From an uncultured Treponema sp. (GTDB lineage: Bacteria; Spirochaetota; Spirochaetia; Treponematales; Treponemataceae), in the NCBI GenBank assembly GCA_945877425.1, contig CAMCRZ010000002.1:155553-219552 (forward strand): a stretch of 64,000 bases of DNA, read 5' to 3'. The position numbers and the translations under genes are program-made. This document shows, piece by piece, positions 1 to 10,518 of this stretch; position 1 is the first letter of the stretch, and every line of letters starts with the position of its first letter. The notes beneath the pieces are model-generated. The model was given only the letters and a program-made list of their open reading frames with translations, ran no database searches and was not told where the DNA came from.

Positions 1-619
1 GGGTTGAAAGGATAACGGCTTTTTCTTCTGCAAGTTTTTTTATTGTATTCCTCATTTTTTGAATTTGTGCAGGATCAAGTCCACCGGAAAATTCATCAAG
101 AATCAAAACTTCAGGATTAAAAGACAGGGCTTTTGCAAGACTAAGCCGCTGCCTGAATCCTTTTGAAAGTGCAGATGCCTTTACGTTAAGCACATCTTTT
201 AGTTCTGATTTTTCAAAGGCAAAGTCAGCGTTTTCTTTAAGTGCTTTTCCCTTAAGCCCGTGAATCATTCCTTCTATATAAACTGTTTCTTTTACCGTCA
301 GATTTAAATCAAGGACTGGAATTTCCGGGACAAAAGCTGTTATTGACCTTATTTTTTCAAAATCTGTTTCCCCTAAGACGCTTATTTTTCCTGATGTTTC
401 GTATTGTGTGCCGCAAAGTGATTTAAGCAAAGTTGACTTGCCTGCTCCGTTTTCTCCAAGTAAAACCGTAACGTTTCCTTTTTCAGCAAGAAAATTTATT
501 TTGCTGCAGGCAATTTTTTCATTATTTTTAGAACCGAATGTTTTCGTAAAATCAACTGTATAAACTATATTTTTTTCATCTAAAGTCTTTAATTTTTCAG
601 TAAAATCTTCAGTCAACAT
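1..619 (-). CDS. ABC transporter ATP-binding protein (partial; C-terminus beyond window edge)
   Basis: Reverse-strand translation reads MLTEDFTEKLKTLDEKNIVYTVDFTKTFGSKNNEK...VTVLLGENGAGKSTLLKSL (Walker A) ...ALSKGFRQRLSLAKALSFNPEVLILDEFSGGLDP (signature, Walker B). Open to position 1. Overlaps the rnz stop. Confidence 0.85.
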   Translation of the reverse strand, partial: MLTEDFTEKLKTLDEKNIVYTVDFTKTFGSKNNEKIACSKINFLAEKGNVTVLLGENGAGKSTLLKSLCGTQYETSGKISVLGETDFEKIRSITAFVPEIPVLDLNLTVKETVYIEGMIHGLKGKALKENADFAFEKSELKDVLNVKASALSKGFRQRLSLAKALSFNPEVLILDEFSGGLDPAQIQKMRNTIKKLAEEKAVILST

Positions 620-1535
620 AAGGAATCTCAAAATGCATTCTGTCTTTCGTAAGTTCTGACTTTGGGAAAACTTCCCTAGCCTGTTTTAAAAGTACTTCTA
701 AATCTCTGTCCGTATAGCGGGGGCTGTAGTGAATCATTGCATGGCGTAAAACTCCGGCGTCTCTTGCAATAGATGCACTTTGCCTGCTTGTCATGTGTTT
801 TTTTTCTTTTGCCTGATCTTCACAATCGTCTGCAAACATTCCTTCGCAAATAAGCAGGTCACTTCCCATAACTTCTCTGGCAATTGTGGGAAGATACATT
901 GTGTCTGTTACAAAACTGAATTTCCTGCCGCTTCTGTTTTTTCCTACAACTTGTTCCGGCGTAACTGTAACTCCTTCTGAATTTACTACGCTTTCTCCGT
1001 GCTGCAGTTTTCCCCATAAAGGTCCTCTTGGAATTTTCAACTCCATGGCTTTTTCAGGGTTAAATTCTCCGGGTCTGTCTAATTCTTCCAAAGTGTAGCC
1101 TACGCAAGTTTTAGTGTGCTCTAAAGGAAAAGCCCTTACGTAAAATCCGTCTCCTTCGTAGATAACGCCCGGCTCTGTAATTTCTTTTACGATAATGGGA
1201 TAATTTATGTACATATCAAGAACTTTACGGCTTGTTTCAATGTATTCAGCAATTTTTGGCGGTCCGAAAATGTAAAGCGGTTCAGAACGTTCAACTTGAG
1301 CAGAAAGCATAAGTATTCCCGGAAGTCCTGTAACGTGATCTGCGTGTGTATGCGATACAAAAATGCAGTTTATCTTTTTCCATTTAAGATTAAGTTTTCT
1401 CAAAGAAACTTGAGTTCCTTCTCCTCCGTCAAACAAAAACAAATCACCTTCACGCCTTAATAAAACTGAAGTAAGATGACGGTATGGCAAAGGCATCATT
1501 CCTCCGCATCCCAAAACAAACGCTTCCATATTCAT
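609..1535 (-). CDS. rnz: Ribonuclease Z (metallo-beta-lactamase fold)
   Basis: SHTHADHVTGLPG zinc motif, N-terminal GCGGMMPLPYRHLTS, LICEGMFADD and C-terminal HYSPRYTD typical of RNase Z. Confidence 0.9.
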   Translation of the reverse strand: MNMEAFVLGCGGMMPLPYRHLTSVLLRREGDLFLFDGGEGTQVSLRKLNLKWKKINCIFVSHTHADHVTGLPGILMLSAQVERSEPLYIFGPPKIAEYIETSRKVLDMYINYPIIVKEITEPGVIYEGDGFYVRAFPLEHTKTCVGYTLEELDRPGEFNPEKAMELKIPRGPLWGKLQHGESVVNSEGVTVTPEQVVGKNRSGRKFSFVTDTMYLPTIAREVMGSDLLICEGMFADDCEDQAKEKKHMTSRQSASIARDAGVLRHAMIHYSPRYTDRDLEVLLKQAREVFPKSELTKDRMHFEIPYVD

Positions 1536-1544
1536 AGTCCGAAT

Positions 1545-1573
1545 ATTCTATAGAAAAATATGTTTTTCTTCAA
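1545..1573 (-). promoter_or_regulatory. Predicted sigma70-type promoter for rnz/ABC (TTGAAG-N17-TAGAAT), -10 ends 9 nt before ATG
   Basis: Read from minus strand; 17-bp spacer counted; no Shine-Dalgarno between -10 and ATG. Confidence 0.5.
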
Positions 1574-1623
1574 CAAGAGATTTTGTGCCAGAGCAACCGC
1601 CATAAATAAGCCAATAGAGTTTC

Positions 1624-1652
1624 TTGTAAAAACAGTGCAAATTCTTTATAAT
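1624..1652 (+). promoter_or_regulatory. Predicted sigma70-type promoter (TTGTAA-N17-TATAAT)
   Basis: Perfect -10 and 17-bp spacer upstream of a ribosome-binding site (gtggagg) and ATG at 1690. Confidence 0.55.
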
Positions 1653-1689
1653 TTAATTCCTATATTTGCCTGGCTTTGTGGAGGAAAAA

Positions 1690-2661
1690 ATGATCTGGCT
1701 TATTGGTGACAAAGGAATGCTTGCAGGAGAAATCGCTTCCCTTCTTACAGCTAACAAAATTGATTTTTTTGGCAGTGACATGGAAATTGACATCGGCAAT
1801 ATTGATATGCTGAAAACTTTTGCTGCCAGCCACGACAGAAATGCCTGCCTGACAGGAGCAACAGCCTGTAAAGGTAAAGTTACTGAAAAAATAAGCTGGG
1901 TTATAAACTGCGGCGCTTACACAGATGCACAAAAAGCCGAAACTTCCGAAGACGAAGAAATTATCTGTAACAGGACAAATTCAACAGGTGCATTAAATGT
2001 TGCCCGCCTTACAAGACAGATTGGTGCAAAACTCATACACATTTCAACATCAGCAGTATTTGACGGAAAAAATCCTGAACCTTATGACGAAGATGCAGTA
2101 AAAAATCCGCTTTCAAAATACGGCGCTTCAAAAGCACAGGGCGACTTTCTTGTAGAAAAAGAAATTACACGGTATTACATTATAAGGCTTCCGCTTTTAT
2201 ACGCAAACAAAAATTCATCTTTTCTTACAAAAATGATTAAAGCCATGAATTCAAAAAGCGAAATAAAAGTTCCTCAGGACGTAATCTGTGCTCCAACTTA
2301 TGCGCAGGACGTTGCAAAGCTTATTCTTAAAATAATTGAAACTTCGGATAAAGCACAGAGCCTGTTCGGAAAGAAATCTGCAATTCCTTATGGCGTATAC
2401 AATTACAGTGCATCTGGCAGCGTTTCTTTAAGTGACTTTGCACAGAAAGTTTATAAACTTGGCAGACAGCACGGAATTATAAAAAACGAATGTTCAGTGC
2501 TTTCTTCACCGCAGCTTCTTCTTGAAAACAACGTAAAGTTTCCTGCCGGCGGACTGTTAAATACAGAAAAAATTTCATCAGCAGTAAAGATTAAGATTCC
2601 TCATTGGGAAGAAAGTCTTGAAAAATTTATAAAGCATTACTCTCAATCATCACTTAAATAA
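1690..2661 (+). CDS. rfbD: dTDP-4-dehydrorhamnose reductase-like (RmlD/RfbD family SDR)
   Basis: INCGAYTDAQKAE, HISTSAVFDG, YGASKAQGDFLV motifs. ORF track starts at 1666, but ATG at 1690 is preceded by gtggagg. Confidence 0.75.
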   Translation: MIWLIGDKGMLAGEIASLLTANKIDFFGSDMEIDIGNIDMLKTFAASHDRNACLTGATACKGKVTEKISWVINCGAYTDAQKAETSEDEEIICNRTNSTGALNVARLTRQIGAKLIHISTSAVFDGKNPEPYDEDAVKNPLSKYGASKAQGDFLVEKEITRYYIIRLPLLYANKNSSFLTKMIKAMNSKSEIKVPQDVICAPTYAQDVAKLILKIIETSDKAQSLFGKKSAIPYGVYNYSASGSVSLSDFAQKVYKLGRQHGIIKNECSVLSSPQLLLENNVKFPAGGLLNTEKISSAVKIKIPHWEESLEKFIKHYSQSSLK

Positions 2662-2676
2662 TTTAAAACAGCTTAT

Positions 2677-3693
2677 ATGAAAAGATTTGTCTTTATTTCC
2701 ATAGCATTTTTTTTTGCTGCAATAAGTTTTCTCTGCATACTTTTGTTCCGCATAGACTTAACGGGAAAAAGCGTAGAAAAAAATCCTGCAACTGAAAAAA
2801 AAGAAATTATACTTGGCTTTTCCCAAATTGGCTCTGAAAGTGCATGGCGTACAAGAAATACACAGTCAGTTTTTGAAGCTGCTAAAAACAATGGAATTCA
2901 GATTATATTTGACGATGCACAGCAGAAACAGTCTAATCAGATTAAGGCAATAAGGTCTTTTATAGTTTATCAGGTTGATGTAATAGCTTTTGTTCCTATA
3001 GTTGAAGACGGCTGGGACAATGTCCTTAAAGAAGCAAAAGACGCTCAGATTCCAGTTATAGTTGTAGACAGAAAAATAAATTCTTCCCCTTCACTTTACG
3101 CCGGCTACATTGGAGAAGATGCTCTGGAAGAAGGCAAAAAGGCAGGTCGGTTTCTTCTTTCAAAAAAAATGAATGAGGAAAAAGAAGTTTATAACGTTAT
3201 GGAACTTTACGGCACAAGGAATTCTTCTGTTGCAAAAGGACGAAGCGAAGGTTTTAGAAGTGTTCTAGAAGGTTCAAAGTTTAAAATCATTTATTCAGAA
3301 GATGGAGACTTTCTTCGTTCGTTAGGAAAGGAAATTGCTGAAAATCTTATACAGGAAAACAACGGACTTTTTTACAAAGGTCAGGAAATAGACGTAATTT
3401 ATTCCCACAACGATGCAATGACCCTTGGCTTGCTTGACGCATTTAAGGAATACAAAATTGATTCAAAAGACAAAGTCATTATTTCAATTGACGCAGAACA
3501 AAAAAGCATAGACGCACTTAAAGCAGGAAAAATCAATTGTGTTGTAGAATGTAATCCGGATTTAGGTGAATCGCTTATGGTTCTTGTAAAAGATGTGGCT
3601 CAGGGAAAAAGAATTGCCCGTTCTACTTTTATGGAAGAAACAGTTTTTACTGAAAACGATGATTTTTCTTCCTATAAAATCAGAGGATATTGA
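2677..3693 (+). CDS. Membrane-anchored periplasmic sugar-binding protein (YtfQ/RbsB-like), likely sensory partner of the downstream kinase
   Basis: N-terminal hydrophobic anchor without a clear lipobox; type I periplasmic-binding fold (LGFSQIGSESAWRTRNTQS, PVIVVDRKI, VIYSHNDAMTLGLLDA); stop overlaps the kinase start. Confidence 0.8.
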   Translation: MKRFVFISIAFFFAAISFLCILLFRIDLTGKSVEKNPATEKKEIILGFSQIGSESAWRTRNTQSVFEAAKNNGIQIIFDDAQQKQSNQIKAIRSFIVYQVDVIAFVPIVEDGWDNVLKEAKDAQIPVIVVDRKINSSPSLYAGYIGEDALEEGKKAGRFLLSKKMNEEKEVYNVMELYGTRNSSVAKGRSEGFRSVLEGSKFKIIYSEDGDFLRSLGKEIAENLIQENNGLFYKGQEIDVIYSHNDAMTLGLLDAFKEYKIDSKDKVIISIDAEQKSIDALKAGKINCVVECNPDLGESLMVLVKDVAQGKRIARSTFMEETVFTENDDFSSYKIRGY

Positions 3694-5171
3694 CTGTGAC
3701 AGAAAAATTAAAATCTAAAAGGAAAAAGCGCAGTTTTAAAGCCATAATGGAATTTTCATATCTGCTGATTATTCTGATTATGATTATTCCTACAATTTAT
3801 TCAGTTTCAGTTTCAAACTATCACACATCGCAATACGACAAAATAATTACGAACATTGGAAAGGCAAATACCATAAACCAGATTGCAAAAGTTGAACTTC
3901 CTGAACAATTGTGGGACATAGTCTGCGGCAAAAAAGATTTTTACTCATCAAATCCATTTGAAAAGATTGAGTTTATTTTTTCAGGCCTTGAAGAAATGAA
4001 AAAAGATTCATCCGGCAGCGAAAACATCAAAAAACTTGAAGTTGCTTTAAGAGCCTGCAGCACTTTAAAACGTAACGTTGAACTTTTTGAATCAGGCTTG
4101 CAGAAAAAAAATTCCGTTGCTGATAACGAAAGCATGCTGGACGAAATAAGATCAATTACAGTTTTATTCAGTGACATCATGCAGGATTACATTTTAAGCG
4201 AAATTGAACTTGCCAATAAAACTAACGAAGGAATAAAAAAATCATCTGTTACACTTTCTCTGCTGCAGGTTGTAATTATTATTTTTTCACTGGGCATTTC
4301 TTTTAACGGATATCACGGCGTTTCTAAGGGAATCAGAAAACCGCTGGAAGAAATGCAGAAACTTTCCAAAGAAATTTCAGGAGGAAACTTAAATGCACGT
4401 ACAGAACTTCCTGAAGTTGAAGAACTTACTTCTCTTGCCGTAAATATGAACTTAATGGCAGAAAAAATTGACGAGCTTATTAAGAAAAACATTCAGGAAC
4501 AGAAGAGTTTTCAGAAAGCAGAAATGAAAGCTTTGCAGGCTCAGATTACGCCCCACTTTCTGTACAATACTTTTGACACAATTCTCTGGCTTGCAGAAGA
4601 AGAGCGTGCGGAAGACGTAATTTCCATAACGAAAGCATTTTCCCAGTTTATGCGCATTTCTTTAAGCAAAGGTCACGAATGGATTACCATTGGGCAGGAA
4701 GTTGAACACATAAAAAATTACCTTACAATTCAAAAAATCCGTTATGCTGATATTTTAAATTACGACATTCAGATGAACGAAGAACTTAAGGATTTTAAAA
4801 TCATAAAGCTTGTGCTCCAGCCTTTAGTTGAAAATGCAATATATCACGGAATAAAAAACAAGCGTGGAAGGGGTTATTTAAAAGTTACAGTTGATTTTAC
4901 AGACGAAAATAAATCAGACATTATTTTTACAGTCAGCGATAACGGTGCAGGCTTTACAAAAGAAAGGCTTGAAGAAGTAAAAAGAGAAATGGAAACTGAA
5001 TCTTGTGACAGTGAACAGCTTTCTTCAGTTTACGGCGTTTACAATGTGAACAAAAAATTAAAGCTTTACTACGGCGAAAAAACTTCAGGGCTTAATATCA
5101 AAAGCGAAAGTTCAAAAGGCTGCACTGTAACTTTTACCGTTCCATGCCTGAGTAAAGAAACCGAATCTTAA
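3690..5171 (+). CDS. Sensor histidine kinase, YesM/LytS type (HAMP, His_kinase, HATPase_c)
   Basis: ALQAQITPHFLYNTFDTILWLAEEE, VLQPLVENAIYHGI, DNGAGF motifs; two TM segments; HAMP-like region. Confidence 0.9.
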   Translation: MTVTEKLKSKRKKRSFKAIMEFSYLLIILIMIIPTIYSVSVSNYHTSQYDKIITNIGKANTINQIAKVELPEQLWDIVCGKKDFYSSNPFEKIEFIFSGLEEMKKDSSGSENIKKLEVALRACSTLKRNVELFESGLQKKNSVADNESMLDEIRSITVLFSDIMQDYILSEIELANKTNEGIKKSSVTLSLLQVVIIIFSLGISFNGYHGVSKGIRKPLEEMQKLSKEISGGNLNARTELPEVEELTSLAVNMNLMAEKIDELIKKNIQEQKSFQKAEMKALQAQITPHFLYNTFDTILWLAEEERAEDVISITKAFSQFMRISLSKGHEWITIGQEVEHIKNYLTIQKIRYADILNYDIQMNEELKDFKIIKLVLQPLVENAIYHGIKNKRGRGYLKVTVDFTDENKSDIIFTVSDNGAGFTKERLEEVKREMETESCDSEQLSSVYGVYNVNKKLKLYYGEKTSGLNIKSESSKGCTVTFTVPCLSKETES

Positions 5172-5237
5172 CTGACGGCTGCTGTGTCTATTGAAAAAAA
5201 ATCGTTTTAAGATAAAAATAAAAGTGCGTGGTTAGAA

Positions 5238-6821
5238 ATGTATAAAGTTTTTGTAGTTGATGATGAGCCTATTGTTCTTGAAGGTATGAGGTCTAAAATT
5301 GACTGGGAAAGTTCAGGTTTTACGCTTGCAGGAGAAGCCAGCGACGGAGAAATTGCCCTTTCAATGATTCAGGAAATTAAGCCTGACATTCTTATTACTG
5401 ACATAAAAATGCCTTTTATGGACGGTCTCACTTTATCATCTTCCGTTAAGAAAATTTTTCCTTGGATAAAAATCATAATTCTTTCAGGACATGATGAATT
5501 TGACTATGCAAAAAAAGCCATTTCAATAGGCATTCAGGATTACATTTTAAAGCCCTTTACCACTCAGGAAATACTTAAAGGATTGAACAAGGCAGCTCTT
5601 GAAATTACAAACGAAAGAAAACAGCTCAGCGACATTTCAACTTTAAGGCAGGAACTTAAGTCAAAAGAAAAACTTGAATGCAGGGATTTTTTAAACAACC
5701 TTGTTCATGGAAGTGCAGATTTTTCCAAAGTAATGGAAATAAGCGAAAAGTTTAACATTCACTTAATAAGCCGTTACTATAAAATTCTGATTGCAAAAAT
5801 TACATCTGAAAATACTTCAGAAAAATCAGAAAACCAGATGCAGAATATCTTAAATTCATGGATTTCTTCCTGGGAAGAAGAATGTACTGTTTCTTTTTTA
5901 CATCATTCCAACTGGATTGTGTGCATTTGCAAAGGAAGCGACACTTCTGTTCTTGAAGAAAACGTTTTTCGTGTTGCGCAGTCAATTGAACATATTGTAA
6001 AGCAGCAGGAAAACTGGGTTTTAACAGTAGGCATAGGCTGCACTACAGCTCACCTTTCTTCCCTTCATGAATCTTATGATGATGCAAAAAAAATCATTGA
6101 GTTAAGTGAAAGCAGCAGGGAAAATACAATCGTAAGTTCAGACGACATTCAGCTTACAGGAAGCGGCATAAACGAAATAAAGGAAAAAGATCCTATGGTT
6201 ATACGCCTTCGTTATGCAGGAAAAAATGATATTGAAGAAATTGCAGAAGAGTCTGTTGCTCTTGTAAATTCCAATCCTGAACAGTTCAGTTTTTTTGCAA
6301 ACTACATACTTGCAGACATTATATTTGCCGTTTCAAAACTTATAGAAAATCTTGGAGGAAACATAAAGGAAGTTAAGCCTGAAATCATCCAGCGGAGTTT
6401 TATAGAAGAAGCAGTCGTAAACAAAGATGCATTTGAAAAAAAACTTGTTGAAGTACTGAATTTTGCCATTGAATACAGGGATTCAAAAAACAGCGGAAAA
6501 TACGGCGAAGTTATCCTTAAGGCAAAAAAGTACATTGAAGAAAACTATGCTGACCCGAATACTACACTTGCAAAAGTTGCAGATATTGTATGTTTAAGTC
6601 CCAATCACTTCAGTACGATTTTCAGCCAGCAGTGCAAAATAACTTTCATAGAATATCTAACAAATGTTCGTATTGAAAATGCAAAGCGCCTTCTCAAGCT
6701 TTCTGATAAAAAAGGATACGACATTGCATACGAATGCGGCTTTAGTGATCCTCATTATTTCAGTTACATCTTTAAAAAAAACACGGGACTTTCGCCCCGT
6801 GAATATAAAGGTAACAATTAA
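5238..6821 (+). CDS. Response regulator, YesN type (receiver + AraC-family HTH)
   Basis: Receiver VFVVDDEPIVLEGMR...DILITDIKMPFMDG...ILKPF; C-terminal AraC HTH (VADIVCLSPNHFSTIFSQQ...AYECGFSDPHYFSYIFKKNTGLSPREYK). Confidence 0.92.
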   Translation: MYKVFVVDDEPIVLEGMRSKIDWESSGFTLAGEASDGEIALSMIQEIKPDILITDIKMPFMDGLTLSSSVKKIFPWIKIIILSGHDEFDYAKKAISIGIQDYILKPFTTQEILKGLNKAALEITNERKQLSDISTLRQELKSKEKLECRDFLNNLVHGSADFSKVMEISEKFNIHLISRYYKILIAKITSENTSEKSENQMQNILNSWISSWEEECTVSFLHHSNWIVCICKGSDTSVLEENVFRVAQSIEHIVKQQENWVLTVGIGCTTAHLSSLHESYDDAKKIIELSESSRENTIVSSDDIQLTGSGINEIKEKDPMVIRLRYAGKNDIEEIAEESVALVNSNPEQFSFFANYILADIIFAVSKLIENLGGNIKEVKPEIIQRSFIEEAVVNKDAFEKKLVEVLNFAIEYRDSKNSGKYGEVILKAKKYIEENYADPNTTLAKVADIVCLSPNHFSTIFSQQCKITFIEYLTNVRIENAKRLLKLSDKKGYDIAYECGFSDPHYFSYIFKKNTGLSPREYKGNN

Positions 6822-6842
6822 CTCTTCCTGTTAAGAAGCAAA

Positions 6843-7901
6843 TTAAGAAGCAGACATTCCAAGCTTTTTCTTACGTGCGCTTAAGATAATGCTTTGAAGA
6901 AGAATAAACAGACACAGCATAAGACCGATTGTTATTTTCTGCCAGTAAGGTTCGCGCAAACCTGATGCAATAACCATAATGTTTATAGTTTTAAGGGAAA
7001 GTACACCAAAGAAAGTTCCTATTACGCTTCCAACTCCGCCTGTAAGCAAGGTTCCTCCAATAATTGAAGATGCAATGGCTTCCATTTCTGCACCGCTGGC
7101 ATTAGAGTAGTTTCCTGCTCCAGTGTGAAGAAGGTAAACAAATCCTGCAATTCCTGCCAGAAGTCCGCACAAAAGATAAGCAAAGAATTTCGTACGCTGA
7201 ACGTTTATTCCAAGCATAAGGGCACTTTCGCTGTTACCGCCAACTGCATAAAGATTACGGCCGAAACGTGTCCACTTTAAAACAGCCCACATTATTATAA
7301 CAACTGCAATGGCTATGAAAAATCCGATTTCACAGTAAGTAGGAATAAAAGTTCCGTTTTTAGCTGTATGTCCTATAACAGGCAGGTTAAGCGTAAATTC
7401 CTTAACTTTAAGAAATACTTCATTAGTTGCAGTTCTTGGAATGCTGCTTATAATTGTCGTCATGCCTCTTGTAAAGAACATCCCTGCAAGTGTAACAATA
7501 AAAGGCTGAATGTTAAGGTAAGCAACAAGGAACCCCTGAAGCAATCCCATAGTAAGGCCTATTCCAAGAGAAATTAAAAGTGAACTTAAAATTCCGCCGT
7601 TAAAGTCTTCCATGAAAACAACAGATGCCATTGTAATCAAGGCAATGCTTCCGCCAACAGAAATATCAATTCCGCCGGTAATCATAACAACAGTAAGTGC
7701 GCAGGAAATTATGATAAGATAAGCGTTGTTGTTGATAATGTCAAAAAACTGCTGAGGATTTAGAAATCCGCCTCCCCAAAGTACCATGCCAAAAATGTAC
7801 ATTGCTGCAAAAGTACAAATTGTAATTGTCAGCAGAATAGTTGTATTAGAAAGTGGCAGTTTCTTTTCTTTTACAGGCATTTGAGCATCATTAGATTTCA
7901 T
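6843..7901 (-). CDS. Sugar ABC transporter permease (YjfF/RbsC-like)
   Basis: BPD_transp_2-type hydrophobic protein; GGIDISVGG, NLYAVGGNSESALMLGINV motifs; operon position. Confidence 0.88.
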   Translation of the reverse strand: MKSNDAQMPVKEKKLPLSNTTILLTITICTFAAMYIFGMVLWGGGFLNPQQFFDIINNNAYLIIISCALTVVMITGGIDISVGGSIALITMASVVFMEDFNGGILSSLLISLGIGLTMGLLQGFLVAYLNIQPFIVTLAGMFFTRGMTTIISSIPRTATNEVFLKVKEFTLNLPVIGHTAKNGTFIPTYCEIGFFIAIAVVIIMWAVLKWTRFGRNLYAVGGNSESALMLGINVQRTKFFAYLLCGLLAGIAGFVYLLHTGAGNYSNASGAEMEAIASSIIGGTLLTGGVGSVIGTFFGVLSLKTINIMVIASGLREPYWQKITIGLMLCLFILLQSIILSARKKKLGMSAS

Positions 7902-9004
7902 TTACTTACCTCCACTTTTGATTTTTTTGAACTGAACAAACGGTTCTTGATTTTGCCGATGTAGCTTTTTACAACTGGTGATCCCAGTACAACAATCAGA
8001 ATAATAACGATTGCCTTGTATGCTTTAACAGAAACAGCCGGAACTTTCATAGCATAAAGCGTAATTGTAAGAGCCTGAATAATGTAAGCTCCTATAATTG
8101 AACCTGCAAGCTTGAATTTTCCGCCGCCTAAAGAGTTACCGCCAATAGCAACTGCAAGAATAGCGTCCATTTCAATGTCTATAAGAATAGTTTCATGGTT
8201 AATAAGACCGATTCTGCACACATTCATTGAACCTGACAGAGCAACACATACACCAAGAATTACGAATACAGTCAGTTTCATAATGATTGGGTTGATGCCG
8301 TTAAGTTTTGCTGCTTTTTCGTTAATTCCTACAGACTGAATGTAAAGGCTTAAGTTCGTAAACTTTAAAAGAAGCTTAATGATTATTACAAAAAGTACTA
8401 CAATAAGAATCGGACTTGGAATTGGGCAGCCCGGAATAAATCCGCCTAAAGCACCAAGAAGGGGACTTTCTACGTTAGGAGTTGCACCGCCGTTTATCCA
8501 GTATGCAATAGGACGTCCTGCAGTATAAAGGATAAGCGAAGCAATCATAGGCTGAATGTTGAACTTTGCAATTAAAAATCCGTTGAAAAGACAAAACAGA
8601 ATTCCTACAAGACAGGCAAAAACTACTCCAATCAGAATGGAAGAAACTGTAATTGAAGAAGAAGCCTTTAAAGTCTTTACGAAAACACTTCCTGCAATAG
8701 CTGCAACTGCACCAACGGAAATATCCTGACCTTTTGTAGCAGAAGTAACTAAAGTCATACCTATAGCAAGAATGGCAAGTTCGCTGGCACCGTTTAAAAT
8801 ACTTATAAGGTTTCCGGCAATTACTTTATGACCTGCACTGTTTACGTTTATTCCTATAGAAAAAAACGAAGGGTCTCTTATAAGATTAAAAACTACAAGC
8901 AGAACAAGTGCAATAATCGGAATAATAAGCTGGGACTGAGAAAATTTCTTAAGCCCCTTTGAAATAGAACAATTATCTTTCATTTTTAGAACTGTCTCCT
9001 GCAA
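7898..9004 (-). CDS. Sugar ABC transporter permease (YtfT/RbsC-like)
   Basis: BPD_transp_2 features (KGQDISVGAVAAIAG, IGGNSLGGGKFKLAGSIIGA); overlaps neighbouring genes. Confidence 0.88.
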   Translation of the reverse strand: MQETVLKMKDNCSISKGLKKFSQSQLIIPIIALVLLVVFNLIRDPSFFSIGINVNSAGHKVIAGNLISILNGASELAILAIGMTLVTSATKGQDISVGAVAAIAGSVFVKTLKASSSITVSSILIGVVFACLVGILFCLFNGFLIAKFNIQPMIASLILYTAGRPIAYWINGGATPNVESPLLGALGGFIPGCPIPSPILIVVLFVIIIKLLLKFTNLSLYIQSVGINEKAAKLNGINPIIMKLTVFVILGVCVALSGSMNVCRIGLINHETILIDIEMDAILAVAIGGNSLGGGKFKLAGSIIGAYIIQALTITLYAMKVPAVSVKAYKAIVIILIVVLGSPVVKSYIGKIKNRLFSSKKSKVEVSK

Positions 9005-10487
9005 TAGTATTCATAATATTTTCCTGAGAAAGCTGATTTCCGGTAAGTTCGCCTACAATTTTACGGTCACGCATAACAATAAGTTTAGAGCACACGTTAA
9101 GCATTTCCTGAATTTCCGAAGAAATGAAAGTTACGGCAACTCCGTCTTCTGCAAGTTTAAGAACAAGCTTCTGGATTTCAACTTTTGTACCAACATCAAT
9201 ACCGCGGGTAGGTTCATCAAGGATAAGATATTTTGGATGAGTCAAAAGCCATCGTGCTAAAATTACTTTCTGCTGATTTCCGCCTGACAGTGATTTAATA
9301 GGTGTTTCTTTGGATGCAGTTTTTATGTTAAGCACTTTAATGAATTCATCAGCAAATTTTTCCTGCTCAGCCCTTGAAATAGGTTTCCAGAATCCGCTTA
9401 AAACCTGCATTGCAAGAAGCATATTTTCCCTTACGCTAAGGTCAGGAATAATGCCGTCGCCCTTTCTGTCTTCTGGAAGATAGCCTATGCCGTTTTTCAT
9501 GGCATCAAGAGGCTTTTTGATTTTAACTTCTTTTCCGTCAACTTTTACATTTCCGCCTGTAACACGGTCTGCTGCAAAAATTGCCCTTACACTTTCGCTT
9601 CGTCCAGAGCCAAGAAGTCCTGTAAATCCGTTTACTTCACCTTTACGAAGAGCAAAGTCAAATGGCCTTACGCCTTCTGTGCTGCTTAAATCATGTGCTT
9701 CATAAACAAAGCTTCCATCTGCACCTGAAGATTTCCGTTCATCTTTAAGTTTAGAAATATCTTCAACATTTTTGCCAAGCATTGCTGAAACAAGTTCAAC
9801 CTGAGGCATATCTTTTATTTCATATTCGCCGACAAGTTCACCGTTACGCAAAACAGTGATTCTGTCGCAAACTTCATATACTTGTTCAAGAAAGTGGGTA
9901 ATAAATATAATTCCAACACCAGAACTTTTCAGTTCACGCATTAAAGTAAACAAAAGTTCAACTTCCCTTTCGTCAAGAGATGATGTAGGTTCGTCAAGAA
10001 TAAGGACTTTACACTGCATGTCAACAGCTCTGGCAATTGCAATCATCTGCTGAACTGCAAGAGAACAAGTTCCAAGCTGCTGCTTAGCTTTTGCAGGAAT
10101 ATTCAGACTTTCCAGAATTTCATCAGCCTTTTTTTCCTGCTCCTTGTGGTTTACAAAACAATACTTTCCCCGTCCAATAAAAATGTTTTCTGCAACAGTT
10201 AAATTAGGGCAAAGAGTAATTTCCTGATAAACAGTACTTATACCGGCATTTTGAGCGTCTTGCGGAGAACGAATATTTACAGTATTGCCGTCAACTGTAA
10301 TAACTCCGGAATCTTTTACATGAACACCTGTAAGAACTTTAACTAAAGTGGATTTTCCTGCACCGTTTTCACCCATAAGAGCATGAATTTCACCTTTACG
10401 GAGAGTGAAATCAACATTACTTAAGGCTTTTACTCCAGGGAATTCTTTAGAGATGTTCCGCATTGTAACAATAACATTATCTTCCAT
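8973..10487 (-). CDS. Sugar ABC transporter ATP-binding protein, duplicated ATPase (YtfR/MglA/RbsA-like)
   Basis: Two ABC domains: GENGAGKSTLVKVLTG, ILDEPTSSLDEREVELLF; second SLSGGNQQKVILARWL, ILDEPTRGIDVGTK. Confidence 0.93.
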   Translation of the reverse strand: MEDNVIVTMRNISKEFPGVKALSNVDFTLRKGEIHALMGENGAGKSTLVKVLTGVHVKDSGVITVDGNTVNIRSPQDAQNAGISTVYQEITLCPNLTVAENIFIGRGKYCFVNHKEQEKKADEILESLNIPAKAKQQLGTCSLAVQQMIAIARAVDMQCKVLILDEPTSSLDEREVELLFTLMRELKSSGVGIIFITHFLEQVYEVCDRITVLRNGELVGEYEIKDMPQVELVSAMLGKNVEDISKLKDERKSSGADGSFVYEAHDLSSTEGVRPFDFALRKGEVNGFTGLLGSGRSESVRAIFAADRVTGGNVKVDGKEVKIKKPLDAMKNGIGYLPEDRKGDGIIPDLSVRENMLLAMQVLSGFWKPISRAEQEKFADEFIKVLNIKTASKETPIKSLSGGNQQKVILARWLLTHPKYLILDEPTRGIDVGTKVEIQKLVLKLAEDGVAVTFISSEIQEMLNVCSKLIVMRDRKIVGELTGNQLSQENIMNTIAGDSSKNER

Positions 10488-10518
10488 CTTTATAATTTTA
10501 CCTTCATTTTTTTTAGTG

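Noticed and set aside
6785-6805. CACGGG...CCCGTG hairpin near the end of the YesN-like gene
   Set aside because: Encodes the conserved AraC C-terminal motif (NTGLSPREY), no T-tract; explained by coding constraint.
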